Source of the DNA: Oscillospiraceae bacterium
Lineage (GTDB): Bacteria; Bacillota; Clostridia; Oscillospirales; Ruminococcaceae
NCBI GenBank assembly: GCA_022766785.1
Contig: JALEOL010000015.1
Span: forward strand, 1-37,361
Length of the DNA stretch: 37,361 nt
Direction: 5' to 3'
The notes under the pieces are model-generated. The model did not search any database. It saw only the letters and a list, made by a program, of their open reading frames with translations, and was not told the DNA's origin. The translations under genes and the position numbers were made by a program. This document shows, piece after piece, positions 1 to 8,123 of this stretch (position 1 is its first letter; every line of letters starts with the position of its first letter).

Positions 1-1
1 T

Positions 2-160
2 GTGGAGGATATGGAGAACAGCGGCATAGACTACGAAGATGTGGAAAATGCCGTGTGTAATCTGAAACACGATGTTCGGGAGAAAAACAAGGAGTTTTCC
101 GCTATTGACGAGCTGCGGGATATTCGTGTTCTCCTTGACAACGCCGCTTATGTTGTATAA
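2..160 (+). CDS. C-terminal end of an unknown acidic protein (5' truncated by window edge)
   Basis: An open frame runs from base 2 to a TAA at 158-160, giving the last 52 residues of a protein whose start lies outside the window. The tail is charged and acidic, with a segment EKNKEFSAIDELRDIRVLLD that looks helical. No family is recognised. The stop overlaps the ATG of the next small frame (TAATG), which suggests translational coupling in an operon that began to the left. The coding call rests on the uninterrupted frame and this overlap only. Confidence 0.5.
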   Translation: MEDMENSGIDYEDVENAVCNLKHDVREKNKEFSAIDELRDIRVLLDNAAYVV

Positions 161-282
161 TGGAAACGAAACAGGAAACAATGCGGCAGAAAGGAGTAAT
201 AACAATATTCAAACCCGACAATGGGAACGACTATTACGAGAAAAACCGAAAGGAGGATTTGAAACGTGGCGGAAAAGCATAA
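160..282 (+). CDS. Small 40-residue hypothetical protein overlapping both neighbours
   Basis: The ATG at 160 overlaps the preceding stop, and the frame ends at TAA 280-282 after 40 residues. The product is highly charged (many Lys, Glu, Asn) with a segment VITIFKPDNGNDYYEKN. It overlaps the next gene's GTG start (266) by 17 bases, and its 3' end contains that gene's ribosome site, so it could be a real small protein or a leader that couples translation. No family is recognised and the coding status is uncertain. Confidence 0.35.
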   Translation: METKQETMRQKGVITIFKPDNGNDYYEKNRKEDLKRGGKA

Positions 283-460
283 ATGCCCCGTATGCGGTCT
301 TACAGAGTTTGAGGAAGAAGGAAGCTACGACCTTTGCGAAAATTGTGGATGGTGGGACGACCCTTTGCAATACCGCGACCACGATTACAAAGGCGGCGCA
401 AACTCAATGAGTGTCAACGAAGCTATTTCAGCTTATCAGAATGGGGAGCAAGTCACATAA
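266..460 (+). CDS. Cysteine-rich CPCC-type small zinc-ribbon-like protein
   Basis: This 64-residue protein starts at GTG 266, placed by an AAAGGAGGA ribosome site at 249-257. It carries two CxxC knuckles (CPVC at residues 8-11 and CENC at about 24-27), then a WWDDP segment and a DYKGGANSMSVNEAISAY tail. This layout matches the Cys_rich_CPCC family (PF14206), small proteins of unknown function. The four cysteines probably bind zinc. The family is often found in accessory regions, in keeping with its small unknown neighbours. Confidence 0.75.
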   Translation: MAEKHKCPVCGLTEFEEEGSYDLCENCGWWDDPLQYRDHDYKGGANSMSVNEAISAYQNGEQVT

Positions 461-515
461 ACTCTCGGCGTTACAGCTTTAAACATAGCGCTTGAATTTA
501 AGAAAGGAGTTTCTT

Positions 516-977
516 ATGGATAAAATCGAGGGTTTCAGCGCAGTCGGTATTGATGAGGTCGAGTGGAAAAAGGAGTTCATTCCTGCGCTTGAAAAGATCT
601 GTGAATACAGATTCGTGCCGATCATTTCCCGTGAGGGAGCGGCGATATTCCCCTTGCTCACCGAATGTCGGGAGCTTTGCGCCGCTGACCGGAACATCGA
701 CGGCAAGTGGTTTGAAACGGTTGTCGAAGCCACCGGAAAGGTCGCGCGGAGATATCCTCTTTATCTCAAAACCGACAAGGCAAGACCTGCGGATATTTCG
801 CCGATTGACGTTCGCATACTGGCGTGTCTTGCGGAGGGGCTTTCCATGCCGAAAACCGCCGAAAGGCTGAATATGAACTTTGAAACCCTCCGTTCCCGCA
901 TAAAAGAACTATACCGCAGACTTGGAGCGAAGAACAAGACTGAAGCTGTTATGATAGCCCGCGAAAAAATTATCTGA
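516..977 (+). CDS. LuxR-type helix-turn-helix protein
   Basis: This 153-residue protein starts at ATG 516, chosen because AAAGGAG lies at 503-509; a frame extension to 492 has no such site. The C-terminal 65 residues form a GerE/LuxR HTH: DVRILACLAEGLSMPKTAER, then a recognition helix with NFETLRSRIKELYRRLGAKN and the usual TEAVMIAR tail. The N-terminal 85 residues (EWKKEFIPALEKICEYRFVP onward) match no receiver or autoinducer domain I recognise, and no phospho-acceptor pattern is visible. It is probably a DNA-binding regulator. Its targets are unknown; the lipoprotein gene just downstream has its own promoter. Confidence 0.75.
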   Translation: MDKIEGFSAVGIDEVEWKKEFIPALEKICEYRFVPIISREGAAIFPLLTECRELCAADRNIDGKWFETVVEATGKVARRYPLYLKTDKARPADISPIDVRILACLAEGLSMPKTAERLNMNFETLRSRIKELYRRLGAKNKTEAVMIAREKII

Positions 978-1004
978 TTGGGATTCAATTCACCCGAAAA
1001 GGTG

Positions 1005-1033
1005 TTGACAAATTCTCCGTAAAGTAGTATAAT
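1005..1033 (+). promoter_or_regulatory. Sigma-70-type promoter for the lipoprotein gene
   Basis: A perfect TTGACA (1005-1010) is separated by 17 bases from a perfect TATAAT (1028-1033). It lies about 47 bases upstream of the lipoprotein ATG, which has AAGGAG at 1066-1071. Confidence 0.9.
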
Positions 1034-1079
1034 TAAACAAGCGGATTTCCGCAAATTATTATTCAAAGGAGATAAGTTT

Positions 1080-1628
1080 ATGAGAACAATGAAGAAGATA
1101 CTGGCTGTAGTACTTATGGCAGCGGTGGTAGTCTGCTGCACAGCATGCGGAGGACTTGACATGAGCAAGGTAAAGGGTAACTGGACCCTGGAAACTGCTG
1201 CCGGTAAAACCGTAGCAGAGCTTGCAGAGGGTAGCGGCAAAGACCCTGCGTCCGTCACTATGAACGCTACTGTTACAGACGATTCCTTCACGCTTAGCAG
1301 CGTTACAGGATCTGAAACCTACAAAATTCAGGTGAGGGCTAACGGATTCGAGTGCCTAGACGACTCCAAAAATGTCGTTATGGGAGTCGTATACGATTCT
1401 GCTAAAGACACTCTGACCTTCCAGTTGAAACAGGCGGACGGCAGCGTTATGGACTACGTTATGAAGAGGGGTACTGCTGATCTCACTATCCCTGCTGAAA
1501 CCGGCGCAGCAGACAATGCAGGCGAGGGCGCAGCAGACAATGCAGGCACAGCAGACAATGCAGGCGCAGCTACCGCAGAGGCAGGTTACTACACCGCAGA
1601 GGGCTATTACACCGGCGAGGCTGAGTGA
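1080..1628 (+). CDS. Small secreted lipoprotein with Ala/Gly-rich repeat tail
   Basis: This 182-residue protein has a lipoprotein signal: basic MRTMKK, a hydrophobic stretch, then CCTACGG, where the cysteine before GG is the likely lipidated residue (about 24). The body (residues 28-140) looks beta-rich (KGNWTLETAAGKT, SFTLSSVTGSETYKI, DTLTFQLKQADG). It resembles the lipocalin-like or DUF-type lipoproteins common in Ruminococcus, but no specific family can be named. The tail repeats ADNAG three times and ends with YYTAEGYYTGEAE. It stands alone between a strong promoter and a terminator, so it is probably an independently and strongly expressed envelope protein. Confidence 0.8.
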   Translation: MRTMKKILAVVLMAAVVVCCTACGGLDMSKVKGNWTLETAAGKTVAELAEGSGKDPASVTMNATVTDDSFTLSSVTGSETYKIQVRANGFECLDDSKNVVMGVVYDSAKDTLTFQLKQADGSVMDYVMKRGTADLTIPAETGAADNAGEGAADNAGTADNAGAATAEAGYYTAEGYYTGEAE

Positions 1629-1650
1629 TCTCACGAAAATTAACACAACA

Positions 1651-1680
1651 AAAAACCGGAGGGGTCTTCCTCCGGTTTTT
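1651..1680. terminator. Bidirectional rho-independent terminator
   Basis: A 12-bp stem (1651-1662 with 1669-1680) with a 6-base loop is flanked by A5 on one side and T5 on the other. It can therefore end both the lipoprotein transcript (+) and the convergent XRE regulator transcript (-), whose stop is at 1681-1683. Confidence 0.9.
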
Positions 1681-2118
1681 TTATTCTCTGACAAGCGGCT
1701 GCTCCCCGTTCTCCTCCAGCAGGATATCGCACCTGATGATATCCAGCCCATGCTGAAGTGCGTAGATCACCACACCGTCACGGGCTATCCGGGGGTAAAG
1801 CTGAGCCGCTCCCAGGTGCTTTAAAAAGTCCTGCATCTCGTCCAGCGACAGCCCGTACCCGAACCCCAGCTGGATAAGCGTATCCCGGGAGGGCTTTTCA
1901 CGTCTGCCGTCCATCAACAGATAAAAATAGGACTTCTTCAGCCCGGAACGCCGCAGGATATCCGCCTGCTTCATGTTCCGTTCCCTGGCAAGCGTATGGA
2001 GATACTCCGACAGATTTACGGTATACTGACCCGTACAGATCTCCCTTTGCGCTTCCTCGTATGAGCCTTTCTTTTTCAGCACCTCCAGAAGATCCCCGGT
2101 GGACTTTTGCTCCGGCAT
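1681..2118 (-). CDS. XRE-like helix-turn-helix regulator
   Basis: This is a 145-residue protein. The middle (about 35-95) contains an HTH of the XRE/Cro type: LSEYLHTLARERNMKQADIL, a turn, then GLKKSYFYLLMDGRREKPSR and a third helix TLIQLGFGYGLSLDEMQDFL. The C-terminal part (IARDGVVIYALQHGLDI) is an extra segment of unknown role. It starts at ATG 2118 behind AAGGGG. It diverges from the two membrane kinases over a 76-base gap with face-to-face promoters, so it probably regulates itself and the kinases. XRE regulators paired with such kinases fit the Ruminococcus-like background. Confidence 0.75.
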   Translation of the reverse strand: MPEQKSTGDLLEVLKKKGSYEEAQREICTGQYTVNLSEYLHTLARERNMKQADILRRSGLKKSYFYLLMDGRREKPSRDTLIQLGFGYGLSLDEMQDFLKHLGAAQLYPRIARDGVVIYALQHGLDIIRCDILLEENGEQPLVRE

Positions 2119-2134
2119 TTCAATTCCCCTTTTC

Positions 2135-2163
2135 TTGACTTTTTTCTTGTTTTATGTTACCAT
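2135..2163 (+). promoter_or_regulatory. Promoter of the kinase operon
   Basis: TTGACT (2135-2140), 17 bases, TACCAT (2158-2163). It lies just upstream of the kinase ribosome site at 2181-2186. A direct repeat TTTTCTTG at 2130-2137 and 2142-2149 overlaps the -35 region and could be an operator for the divergent XRE protein (inference). Confidence 0.6.
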
Positions 2164-2182
2164 ATATCTGAAAAAAAATCAA
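2154..2182 (-). promoter_or_regulatory. Divergent promoter of the XRE regulator, overlapping the kinase promoter
   Basis: Read on the minus strand, TTGATT (2182-2177), 17 bases, TAACAT (2159-2154). Its -10 overlaps the -10 of the opposite promoter by two bases, so the two promoters should exclude each other. Confidence 0.5.
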
Positions 2183-2194
2183 GGGGTGAGACCG

Positions 2195-3778
2195 ATGCCG
2201 GCTGCTGAAAAATTCACAGTTCTTCGCTCGCTGGATATGTCCGGGAAAGTCACTCTGGCTAAAGATCCGGAAAGCGGCAGGAATTATGTCCTGAAAGAAC
2301 TGTCGGACGACAGCGTTTCGGTCTACCGCCGCATTTCCGGTATCCCGGAACAGGAAAACCTCATGAGGGTATTTGAGGTAGACGGCAATACCGCAGTATG
2401 CGGCTATGCAAAAGGAAATACCCTTGACGAGCTTATCGCAGGCGGCAGGGTATTTCCGGCAGTGCAGATCGCAGGCATTATCACACAGCTCTGCAATGCG
2501 GCAGGGCAGCTTCATCTCTACGGCGTTATCCACCGGGACATCACGCCGAAAAACATCATCATCGGCGACGATCTGCACCTGACGCTTACGGATTTCGACA
2601 TCGCAAGGGTGTACAGCGGTTACAGAGAACAGGACACCACGATACGCGGCACGGAGGGCTTCGCGCCGCCGGAGCAGTACGGCTTCCGGGAGACCGGCTT
2701 TACTGCGGACATATACGCTATCGGCAGTATTCTCAGGCTGCTGCTGAATAACTGCCCCGACTGTCCGCCCATGCAGGAGGTTCGACTTCGCAGGTGCGCC
2801 GCAAAGTGTATGCGCCTTGACCCCGGGAAACGCTTCAAAAGCGCCGCCGCAGTCCGGAGGGCAGTCAGCCGCTCCCGGTGGATATTCCCGGTATTTATCG
2901 CGGCGGCTCCGGCGCTGGCCGCTTTTGTGTGCGCGGTCGTTTTCCGCACTGTCCCGGCTGCCGTAACCGGTGCTCCCACCGCAGAGCATACCCCGGAGAG
3001 TGTTCACACATCACAAGCAAAGGTCATAACCGAAACGCATACCACAGCCGCTTTCACAGCAACAGAACCACAGGAGCCGGGCGAAACCGTATCAAATAGA
3101 ACTACCTCCACCACTGCGAGCATCCGTTCACCAGCGGCAGAGGTAAGCGAAAGTACGCCGACTACCGCCCCTGTCACATCAGCAGAACCACAGGAGCCGG
3201 GCGAAACCGTATCGGATAGTACTACCTCCACCACAACGAACGTCCGTTCACCAGCGGCAGAGGTAAGCGAAAGTACACCGACTACAGCCCCTGTCACATC
3301 AGCAGAACCGCAGGAGCTGCACAGGTCAGACATGAACTCCCCCGACAGGATCTCCGTTGCTACCGTACTGAACGAACAGGGCTATTACGAGGACGAATTT
3401 GATTATGTATTCTACGACGACCCGTCCGTCCATGGCGTGTGGGAATACTGCAACTCTTTGCCTGAAAAAGACATCATTCCCGGTCTGACGGCTGAATACA
3501 TCAGGGAATACGATTATCTCGGCGAACACATGTACAGTGCGCTTTCGCTCGGGGACGAAGGACATGCCGAATGGTACAGCACAGACGGCAGCCTCATTCC
3601 TTGTCCGCACTATTGGACTAACGGGTATTTTATCTGCGAATTTACCGAGAACATAGCGGCACAGGAGATGTTCGTGTCTGTCATCGACGGGGAGGAATTC
3701 CTGTTCCTGAGACTGAAAACCGGGGATTTCTCGCTCAGGAATATGGCAGTATATTTCGAGGTATACACAAGGGGATAA
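2195..3778 (+). CDS. Membrane Ser/Thr protein kinase with Thr/Pro linker and unknown outer sensor domain
   Basis: This is a 527-residue protein. ATG 2195 is chosen because AAGGGG lies at 2181-2186; the frame is open further upstream but runs through the promoter. The kinase domain (about 6-225) has the ATP-site lysine in YVLKEL (K34), the catalytic loop HRDITPKN (113-120), DFD in place of DFG (133-135) and a GTEGFAPPEQYG activation segment end. One membrane helix lies at about 229-250. An outer linker (255-385) is rich in Thr, Pro and Glu and contains a 40-residue tandem repeat. The last 140 residues form a domain shared with the next kinase (FDYVFYDDPSVHGVW and YWTNGYF) that I do not recognise. 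It probably senses an external cue and phosphorylates cytoplasmic targets. Confidence 0.85.
   Translation: MPAAEKFTVLRSLDMSGKVTLAKDPESGRNYVLKELSDDSVSVYRRISGIPEQENLMRVFEVDGNTAVCGYAKGNTLDELIAGGRVFPAVQIAGIITQLCNAAGQLHLYGVIHRDITPKNIIIGDDLHLTLTDFDIARVYSGYREQDTTIRGTEGFAPPEQYGFRETGFTADIYAIGSILRLLLNNCPDCPPMQEVRLRRCAAKCMRLDPGKRFKSAAAVRRAVSRSRWIFPVFIAAAPALAAFVCAVVFRTVPAAVTGAPTAEHTPESVHTSQAKVITETHTTAAFTATEPQEPGETVSNRTTSTTASIRSPAAEVSESTPTTAPVTSAEPQEPGETVSDSTTSTTTNVRSPAAEVSESTPTTAPVTSAEPQELHRSDMNSPDRISVATVLNEQGYYEDEFDYVFYDDPSVHGVWEYCNSLPEKDIIPGLTAEYIREYDYLGEHMYSALSLGDEGHAEWYSTDGSLIPCPHYWTNGYFICEFTENIAAQEMFVSVIDGEEFLFLRLKTGDFSLRNMAVYFEVYTRG
3065..3304 (+). repeat. Two 120-bp tandem copies in the kinase linker
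   Basis: Two nearly identical in-frame units start at 3065 and 3185; a third start is visible at 3305 and then diverges. Each encodes a 40-residue Thr/Glu/Pro/Ser-rich segment beginning EPQEPGETVS. The high nucleotide identity suggests recent duplication, so linker length may vary between strains. Confidence 0.85.
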
Positions 3779-3782
3779 GAGG

Positions 3783-5369
3783 TTGGAATATCATTACATA
3801 TCAACGCTGAAAACCTCCGACAAGGGAGATGTTCAGCTTGTCGCCGGGGACAAAGGCAGGCTTTACGTCCGCAGATACCGGGAAATTTTCCCCGAGCTGT
3901 TCGCGCGGCTGAAAGGCGTTTCCTCTCCGCTCATCGAAAGGCTTGCGGAGCGCTCCGAGGACGAGCACGGAGTTTTTTTCACAAGCGAATATATCGAGGG
4001 GGAGACCGCGGACAGCCGGGTGCTTTCAGAAAGGGAATCCTACCGTGCGCTCCTGGAACTGTGCGACGCATTGAGGGCGCTCCACAAGGAGGGTATTATC
4101 CACCGGGACATCAAGCCCTCCAATATTCTTTTCACCAATGACGGGCATATCCGGCTTATCGACTTTGACTCCGCGCGGCTGACGATACAATATCAGAGCC
4201 GGGACACGGAGCTGCTCGGCACCGAGGGCTATGCGGCGCCGGAGCAGTACGGGTTCATGCAGACCGACGGCAGAGCGGATATCTACGCATTCGGCGTGAC
4301 TATGCGTGAGCTGCTCGGGGACAGCGCGGACAAGCCGTCTTTCCGGCATGTGATAAAGCGCTGCACTGAACTCGACCCGGACAGCCGGTATCAGAATATC
4401 CGCGCAGTGAAACGAGCGCTGTGGCTTGCTCGAATGCCGTTTCTTCCGCCTTTGACAGTGGCAGCGGCGGCGACTGCGGCTGCCGTGATACTGCTTGTGA
4501 GGAAAGCTCCTGCACCTGCACCCATGGGGATAGTAAGGCTTTCGGAAACTACCGAGATAGCAGTCAGCATTGAGACCGAGGGAACATCCGACGACTCTAC
4601 CGAAACTCCCCCGACAGCAGAACCAGCTCCCACCGCCGAAACTCCCCCGACAACAGAACCTGCTCCCACCACCGAGAACACACCTGCCGAAACCACAGAG
4701 ACCGAACCGCCCACGCAGAACGCAGTCACAACGTCACCCCCCTCTCTGCCGGAAGAACCCCCAGCCGAGGTTACTGCCACTGTTGAAGAAAACCACGTCC
4801 CCACAGTATCCGAATCTGAGCCGGCTGCCCGGACTGCCGAAGAAACCACTGCACCTGAAACCACCACGTCCGCACCGGAAGAACCGGCTCCGGAGCGCAC
4901 GCCGCTTATTCTCTCCGACAGCATAAACCCGAACAAAATCACCTTTGAGACTATTCTTGACGAGGAAGGAATTTACCGCGACGTCTTTGAATATGTATTC
5001 TACGATGATCCGGCGGTGCACGGCGAATGGAGAGCCTACGGTGTGCTTATGCCGGACATGGATTTCACAATGCTGTCCGTTAATGACCTGAGATACAACG
5101 AATCAATGAAAGATATGTTGTGGCAGTATCTTTCCGTGGATCCGAACGGGACTATAATAACATACGACCAGAATAAAAAGCCCTATTCCGTCAACTTATG
5201 GACGAACGGCTATCACATCAAACCGGAAAAAAACCGGGAATACGTCTGCCGAATGTTCGCGGTGACGCTCGAGGACGGCAACGACTACCTGCTGTATGAG
5301 CAGAAGCCCACCGGGAATTACCGCTGGGAGGTCCACCACAGATACCTTATCTACAAACGAATAGAATAA
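3783..5369 (+). CDS. Second membrane Ser/Thr kinase-like protein, paralogue of its neighbour, ATP-site Lys replaced
   Basis: This 528-residue protein starts at TTG 3783, four bases after the previous stop, with AAGGGG at 3769-3774 as ribosome site. The kinase domain (about 5-215) has HRDIKPSN (107-114), DFD (127-129) and GTEGYAAPEQYG. At the place of the beta-3 lysine it reads YVRRYR, so the lysine appears to be Arg31; activity is therefore uncertain. A membrane helix (220-239) precedes a Thr/Pro/Glu linker (250-380) with ETPPTAEPAPTA-type repeats. The C-terminal domain (from about 380) matches the first kinase: FEYVFYDDPAVHGEW and LWTNGYHI. The pair is co-transcribed and may form heterodimers (inference). 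Confidence 0.8.
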   Translation: MEYHYISTLKTSDKGDVQLVAGDKGRLYVRRYREIFPELFARLKGVSSPLIERLAERSEDEHGVFFTSEYIEGETADSRVLSERESYRALLELCDALRALHKEGIIHRDIKPSNILFTNDGHIRLIDFDSARLTIQYQSRDTELLGTEGYAAPEQYGFMQTDGRADIYAFGVTMRELLGDSADKPSFRHVIKRCTELDPDSRYQNIRAVKRALWLARMPFLPPLTVAAAATAAAVILLVRKAPAPAPMGIVRLSETTEIAVSIETEGTSDDSTETPPTAEPAPTAETPPTTEPAPTTENTPAETTETEPPTQNAVTTSPPSLPEEPPAEVTATVEENHVPTVSESEPAARTAEETTAPETTTSAPEEPAPERTPLILSDSINPNKITFETILDEEGIYRDVFEYVFYDDPAVHGEWRAYGVLMPDMDFTMLSVNDLRYNESMKDMLWQYLSVDPNGTIITYDQNKKPYSVNLWTNGYHIKPEKNREYVCRMFAVTLEDGNDYLLYEQKPTGNYRWEVHHRYLIYKRIE

Positions 5370-5373
5370 AATC

Positions 5374-5403
5374 GCCGGAGTTCTCCATACGGAAAGCTCC
5401 GGC
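5374..5403. terminator. Hairpin between convergent genes, likely weak bidirectional terminator
   Basis: GCCGGAG (5374-5380) pairs with CTCCGGC (5397-5403), with a partly paired middle. It is followed by ATTTTC on the plus side and GATTTTATT on the minus side. It sits exactly between the kinase stop and the stop of the convergent zinc-ribbon gene. Confidence 0.6.
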
Positions 5404-5415
5404 ATTTTCACAGGT

Positions 5416-5922
5416 TTATTTGTAGTGACCGCAATCCTTGCAGAAAGCAGACGACATCGGGTTCATGCAGCCGCACTCGGGGCATCTCCACTTGTCTGAA
5501 ACGCTCGGCTCCTTTGCACGCTCAGATATGGGACGGTATACCTTTTGTTCTTCTCCGGCTATGGCAGCATAGAAGACCGGTTTATTCTGTCCCTCTGCAT
5601 TCTCGGTTTTATCCTGGTTCTGCTGTTTAAGAAGCTCCAGCATCTCCTCGTTTGCCTTTCTGCCACGCGCGATATCCTCGAACATATATGCAATGCACGC
5701 CCATGCGGAATGGATTATCTCGTTGAGAAGCGTCACAAGGATTATTCCGATAACAATGATAACCGGACTGTATTCAGTAGTGTGAAAGAATGCCCGCGAC
5801 ATTCCATCACCGGATATGACTACAAGGAATATCAGCAATGCCTCAAACAGCACCACGCTTACCCACATAGTATTCTTGAACGTTGCACGCCAGCTGTCGC
5901 CCATGTAAAATCTGTCTTTCAT
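5416..5922 (-). CDS. Two-helix membrane protein with C-terminal zinc ribbon
   Basis: This 168-residue protein starts at ATG 5922 behind GGAGG (5931-5935). Two hydrophobic helices are at about 19-37 (MWVSVVLFEALLIFLVVI) and 50-70 (SPVIIVIGIILVTLLNEII). A charged, probably coiled, segment ARGRKANEEMLELLKQQNQD follows. The C-terminus is a zinc ribbon with two CxxC pairs (CPECG and CKDCG) of the zinc-ribbon_2 type seen on many Clostridia membrane proteins. Both ends are probably cytoplasmic. Function is unknown. It converges on the kinase pair and has its own promoter. Confidence 0.75.
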   Translation of the reverse strand: MKDRFYMGDSWRATFKNTMWVSVVLFEALLIFLVVISGDGMSRAFFHTTEYSPVIIVIGIILVTLLNEIIHSAWACIAYMFEDIARGRKANEEMLELLKQQNQDKTENAEGQNKPVFYAAIAGEEQKVYRPISERAKEPSVSDKWRCPECGCMNPMSSAFCKDCGHYK

Positions 5923-5993
5923 TATTTCTACCTCCGTTATTTTTCAGATACATCTGATTTTGCAGGATAGCATTTTTCAGATGATCTATTTAT

Positions 5994-6002
5994 ATTATAT
6001 CA
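5994..6002 (-). promoter_or_regulatory. Extended -10 promoter for the zinc-ribbon membrane protein
   Basis: On the minus strand the sequence reads TGATATAAT (6002-5994), an extended -10 element (TGnTATAAT). No good -35 is seen at 17 bases. It gives a leader of about 60 bases before the ATG at 5922. Confidence 0.6.
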
Positions 6003-6070
6003 GGTTTTGTAATATATCGGGTACACTGCCAGCAGACTATTCATGAGATATTATTTCAAATCAAAAAACA

Positions 6071-6091
6071 TAGGAGGGACAAGCCCTCCTA
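6071..6091 (-). terminator. Rho-independent terminator of the chemotaxis receptor gene
   Basis: TAGGAGGG (6071-6078) pairs with CCCTCCTA (6084-6091) around a 5-base loop. On the minus strand it is followed by TGTTTTTTGA. It lies 7 bases after the receptor's stop codon. Confidence 0.9.
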
Positions 6092-6098
6092 TACAGGT

Positions 6099-8093
6099 TT
6101 ATTCTTTCCTTAAATTGAACTGTGAAACAAGGGAATCCAGCATCTGAGCCTGCCCGGAAAGCTCCTCCGAAGCTGCCGCTGACTGTTCCGCAGTTGCGGA
6201 GTTTGTCTGAACGACATTGGATATCTGCTCCACGCCGACAGTCACCTGCGAGATAGAATCCGCAGCTTCCTTTGACGCCTCGGAGATCTTGTTGTTAAGC
6301 TCGGCAACATGCCCAGCCGATGTGGATACCTGCTCCATGACCTCCGCAACTTCTCCCACGAGAGCGCTGCCGTTGTTTATCGCCTGGACTGTTCCCTCGA
6401 TCATGTTGGTGGTGTTCTGGGCTGCTTCTGCGGACTTCGCCGCAAGGTTCCTTACCTCGTCTGCGACCACCGCGAAGCCCTTTCCGGCTTCACCTGCCCT
6501 CGCTGCTTCGATCGCGGCATTAAGCGCAAGTATGTTCGTCTGGAACGCTATATCCTCAATGGTCTTGATGATGTTCTTGATCTCTGCAGAGGAATCGCTG
6601 ATCTCGGTCATTGCACCGACAAGACCCTCCATCTTCTGGTTAGCTTCCATCATCTTGCTGCCGGCTTCTTCAGTCATTGTGCTTGCGTTCTCAGCGTCCT
6701 TGGCGTTGCGGTTTATCATCTCGGATACGGAAATGATAGTCGCCGCAAGCTCCTCAATAGAGGAAGCCTGCTCGGTAGCTCCCTGTGAAAGCGCCTGAGC
6801 GCCGCTGGATACCTGTTCCGATCCGCCGGATACCTGATCCGCAGCGACTTTGATCTGACGGAGAGTGTCGCTGAGCCGCGCCGTGATTATTCCCACAGAA
6901 TCCACCAGGTTGTGGAAATCTCCTACATACACCTCGTCGGCGTTTTCATTCTTTACGTCAAAGTTGCCGTTTGCGATACCGGACAGCGTGTTGTCCATAT
7001 CGGTGATCATGCCGTTGAAATCGCTGACCAGTTTCCGGGTAGCTTCTGCAAGCTTTCCTGTTTCGTCCTTTGCCTTGATCTCAGGAACCGGGCTGGTGAG
7101 GTCGCCCTCGGACAGCTTCACCAGACGCTCGGTGCAGAGCCTGATCGGATTGCCGATGTGATTTCCGAGGAATATCGCAGTGATAACGGATATAACAGCC
7201 GCGACAATTATCAGGGCAAATGCAACGAAGATCTCGATATAAGTATCTCTGATAAAATCGTCTGCCGGAGCGTAAACCGCAACAGACCACCCGTCGCTCC
7301 CGGCAACCGGAGCGTAGCCCATAAATGTCCTTACGCCTTTTTCGTGGTAGTCATAGAAGCCTTCCTCGCCGTTTCTCATCTTTTCGTGAGTTACCGCAAG
7401 TTCTTTGTAGCCGCTGTTTTCAACCGCAAGGGCTTCGATGTTCTCCTTGCCGAGAACGACCTGCGTATCAACATCGGCGATAGTGTCGCCGTTCTTGTCT
7501 ATCATATAAGCCGCGCTGTTATCGCTGAATTTTATCTCGCGCATGATGTCGTTGAGGAATTCCTCCTCAGGGACGAAATAAACGCAGCCCACCGGCTCAG
7601 AATTCATAATGCCGTCTTTCCAGAGAGGTGCGGCAATGATTATCTGTATGCTGCCATTATCGGCGGAGGTGACGTGCATTGAAGTGGATCTATTACCCTT
7701 CATGGCTTCAATGAAACAGGGCTTGTCGGAAAAATCTGCCCCGTTAAAAATGCTCTTTCCGTCAGAACCGATAATATTTCCACGGTTGAAACCATGCTCG
7801 GAAGCGATAACATTCAGGTATTGCTGCTTGTCCTCCGGAGAAGCATCCGGGTCGCTGAGCAGAGAATTGTTTCCTGCGCCTATCGCAACGTTTGAAAAAG
7901 AATCCAGCTCCCACTGAATACGCTCAGCAGTGAGCACTGCCGTTTCCTCCATGTTGGTCGCCGCAGTCTTTACAGCGGTATTATAGCTCATAAACATCAT
8001 CACAGAGCTGCAGATAAAAAGCGGAAGCAGCACCATTATCAGCAACGCTACTATTACGTGCTTTTTGATAGACATTTTTGACAGGAACGACAT
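6099..8093 (-). CDS. Methyl-accepting chemotaxis protein
   Basis: This is a 664-residue protein. ATG 8093 is chosen over an in-frame ATG at 8144, because AAAAGGAG lies 8 bases before it and the longer start falls inside a leader hairpin. Order: membrane helix (about 12-34), an outer dCache-like sensor (35-280; [19 protein letters not shown] and [12 protein letters not shown]), a second helix (about 285-310) and a HAMP linker with P and DE residues. A methylation and coiled-coil region follows, with the conserved hairpin tip (about 510-550; [35 protein letters not shown]). It should dock CheA/CheW and report a small-molecule ligand to flagella or another output. No che genes lie in the window. 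It is transcribed alone. Confidence 0.95.
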   Translation of the reverse strand: MSFLSKMSIKKHVIVALLIMVLLPLFICSSVMMFMSYNTAVKTAATNMEETAVLTAERIQWELDSFSNVAIGAGNNSLLSDPDASPEDKQQYLNVIASEHGFNRGNIIGSDGKSIFNGADFSDKPCFIEAMKGNRSTSMHVTSADNGSIQIIIAAPLWKDGIMNSEPVGCVYFVPEEEFLNDIMREIKFSDNSAAYMIDKNGDTIADVDTQVVLGKENIEALAVENSGYKELAVTHEKMRNGEEGFYDYHEKGVRTFMGYAPVAGSDGWSVAVYAPADDFIRDTYIEIFVAFALIIVAAVISVITAIFLGNHIGNPIRLCTERLVKLSEGDLTSPVPEIKAKDETGKLAEATRKLVSDFNGMITDMDNTLSGIANGNFDVKNENADEVYVGDFHNLVDSVGIITARLSDTLRQIKVAADQVSGGSEQVSSGAQALSQGATEQASSIEELAATIISVSEMINRNAKDAENASTMTEEAGSKMMEANQKMEGLVGAMTEISDSSAEIKNIIKTIEDIAFQTNILALNAAIEAARAGEAGKGFAVVADEVRNLAAKSAEAAQNTTNMIEGTVQAINNGSALVGEVAEVMEQVSTSAGHVAELNNKISEASKEAADSISQVTVGVEQISNVVQTNSATAEQSAAASEELSGQAQMLDSLVSQFNLRKE

Positions 8094-8123
8094 ATACAAT
8101 TCTCCTTTTTCGACATGCACACC

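Noticed and set aside
72..410. A 112-codon open frame overlapping the first small genes
   Set aside because: It runs through the ribosome site and start of the CPCC gene in another frame, and its product shows no family features.
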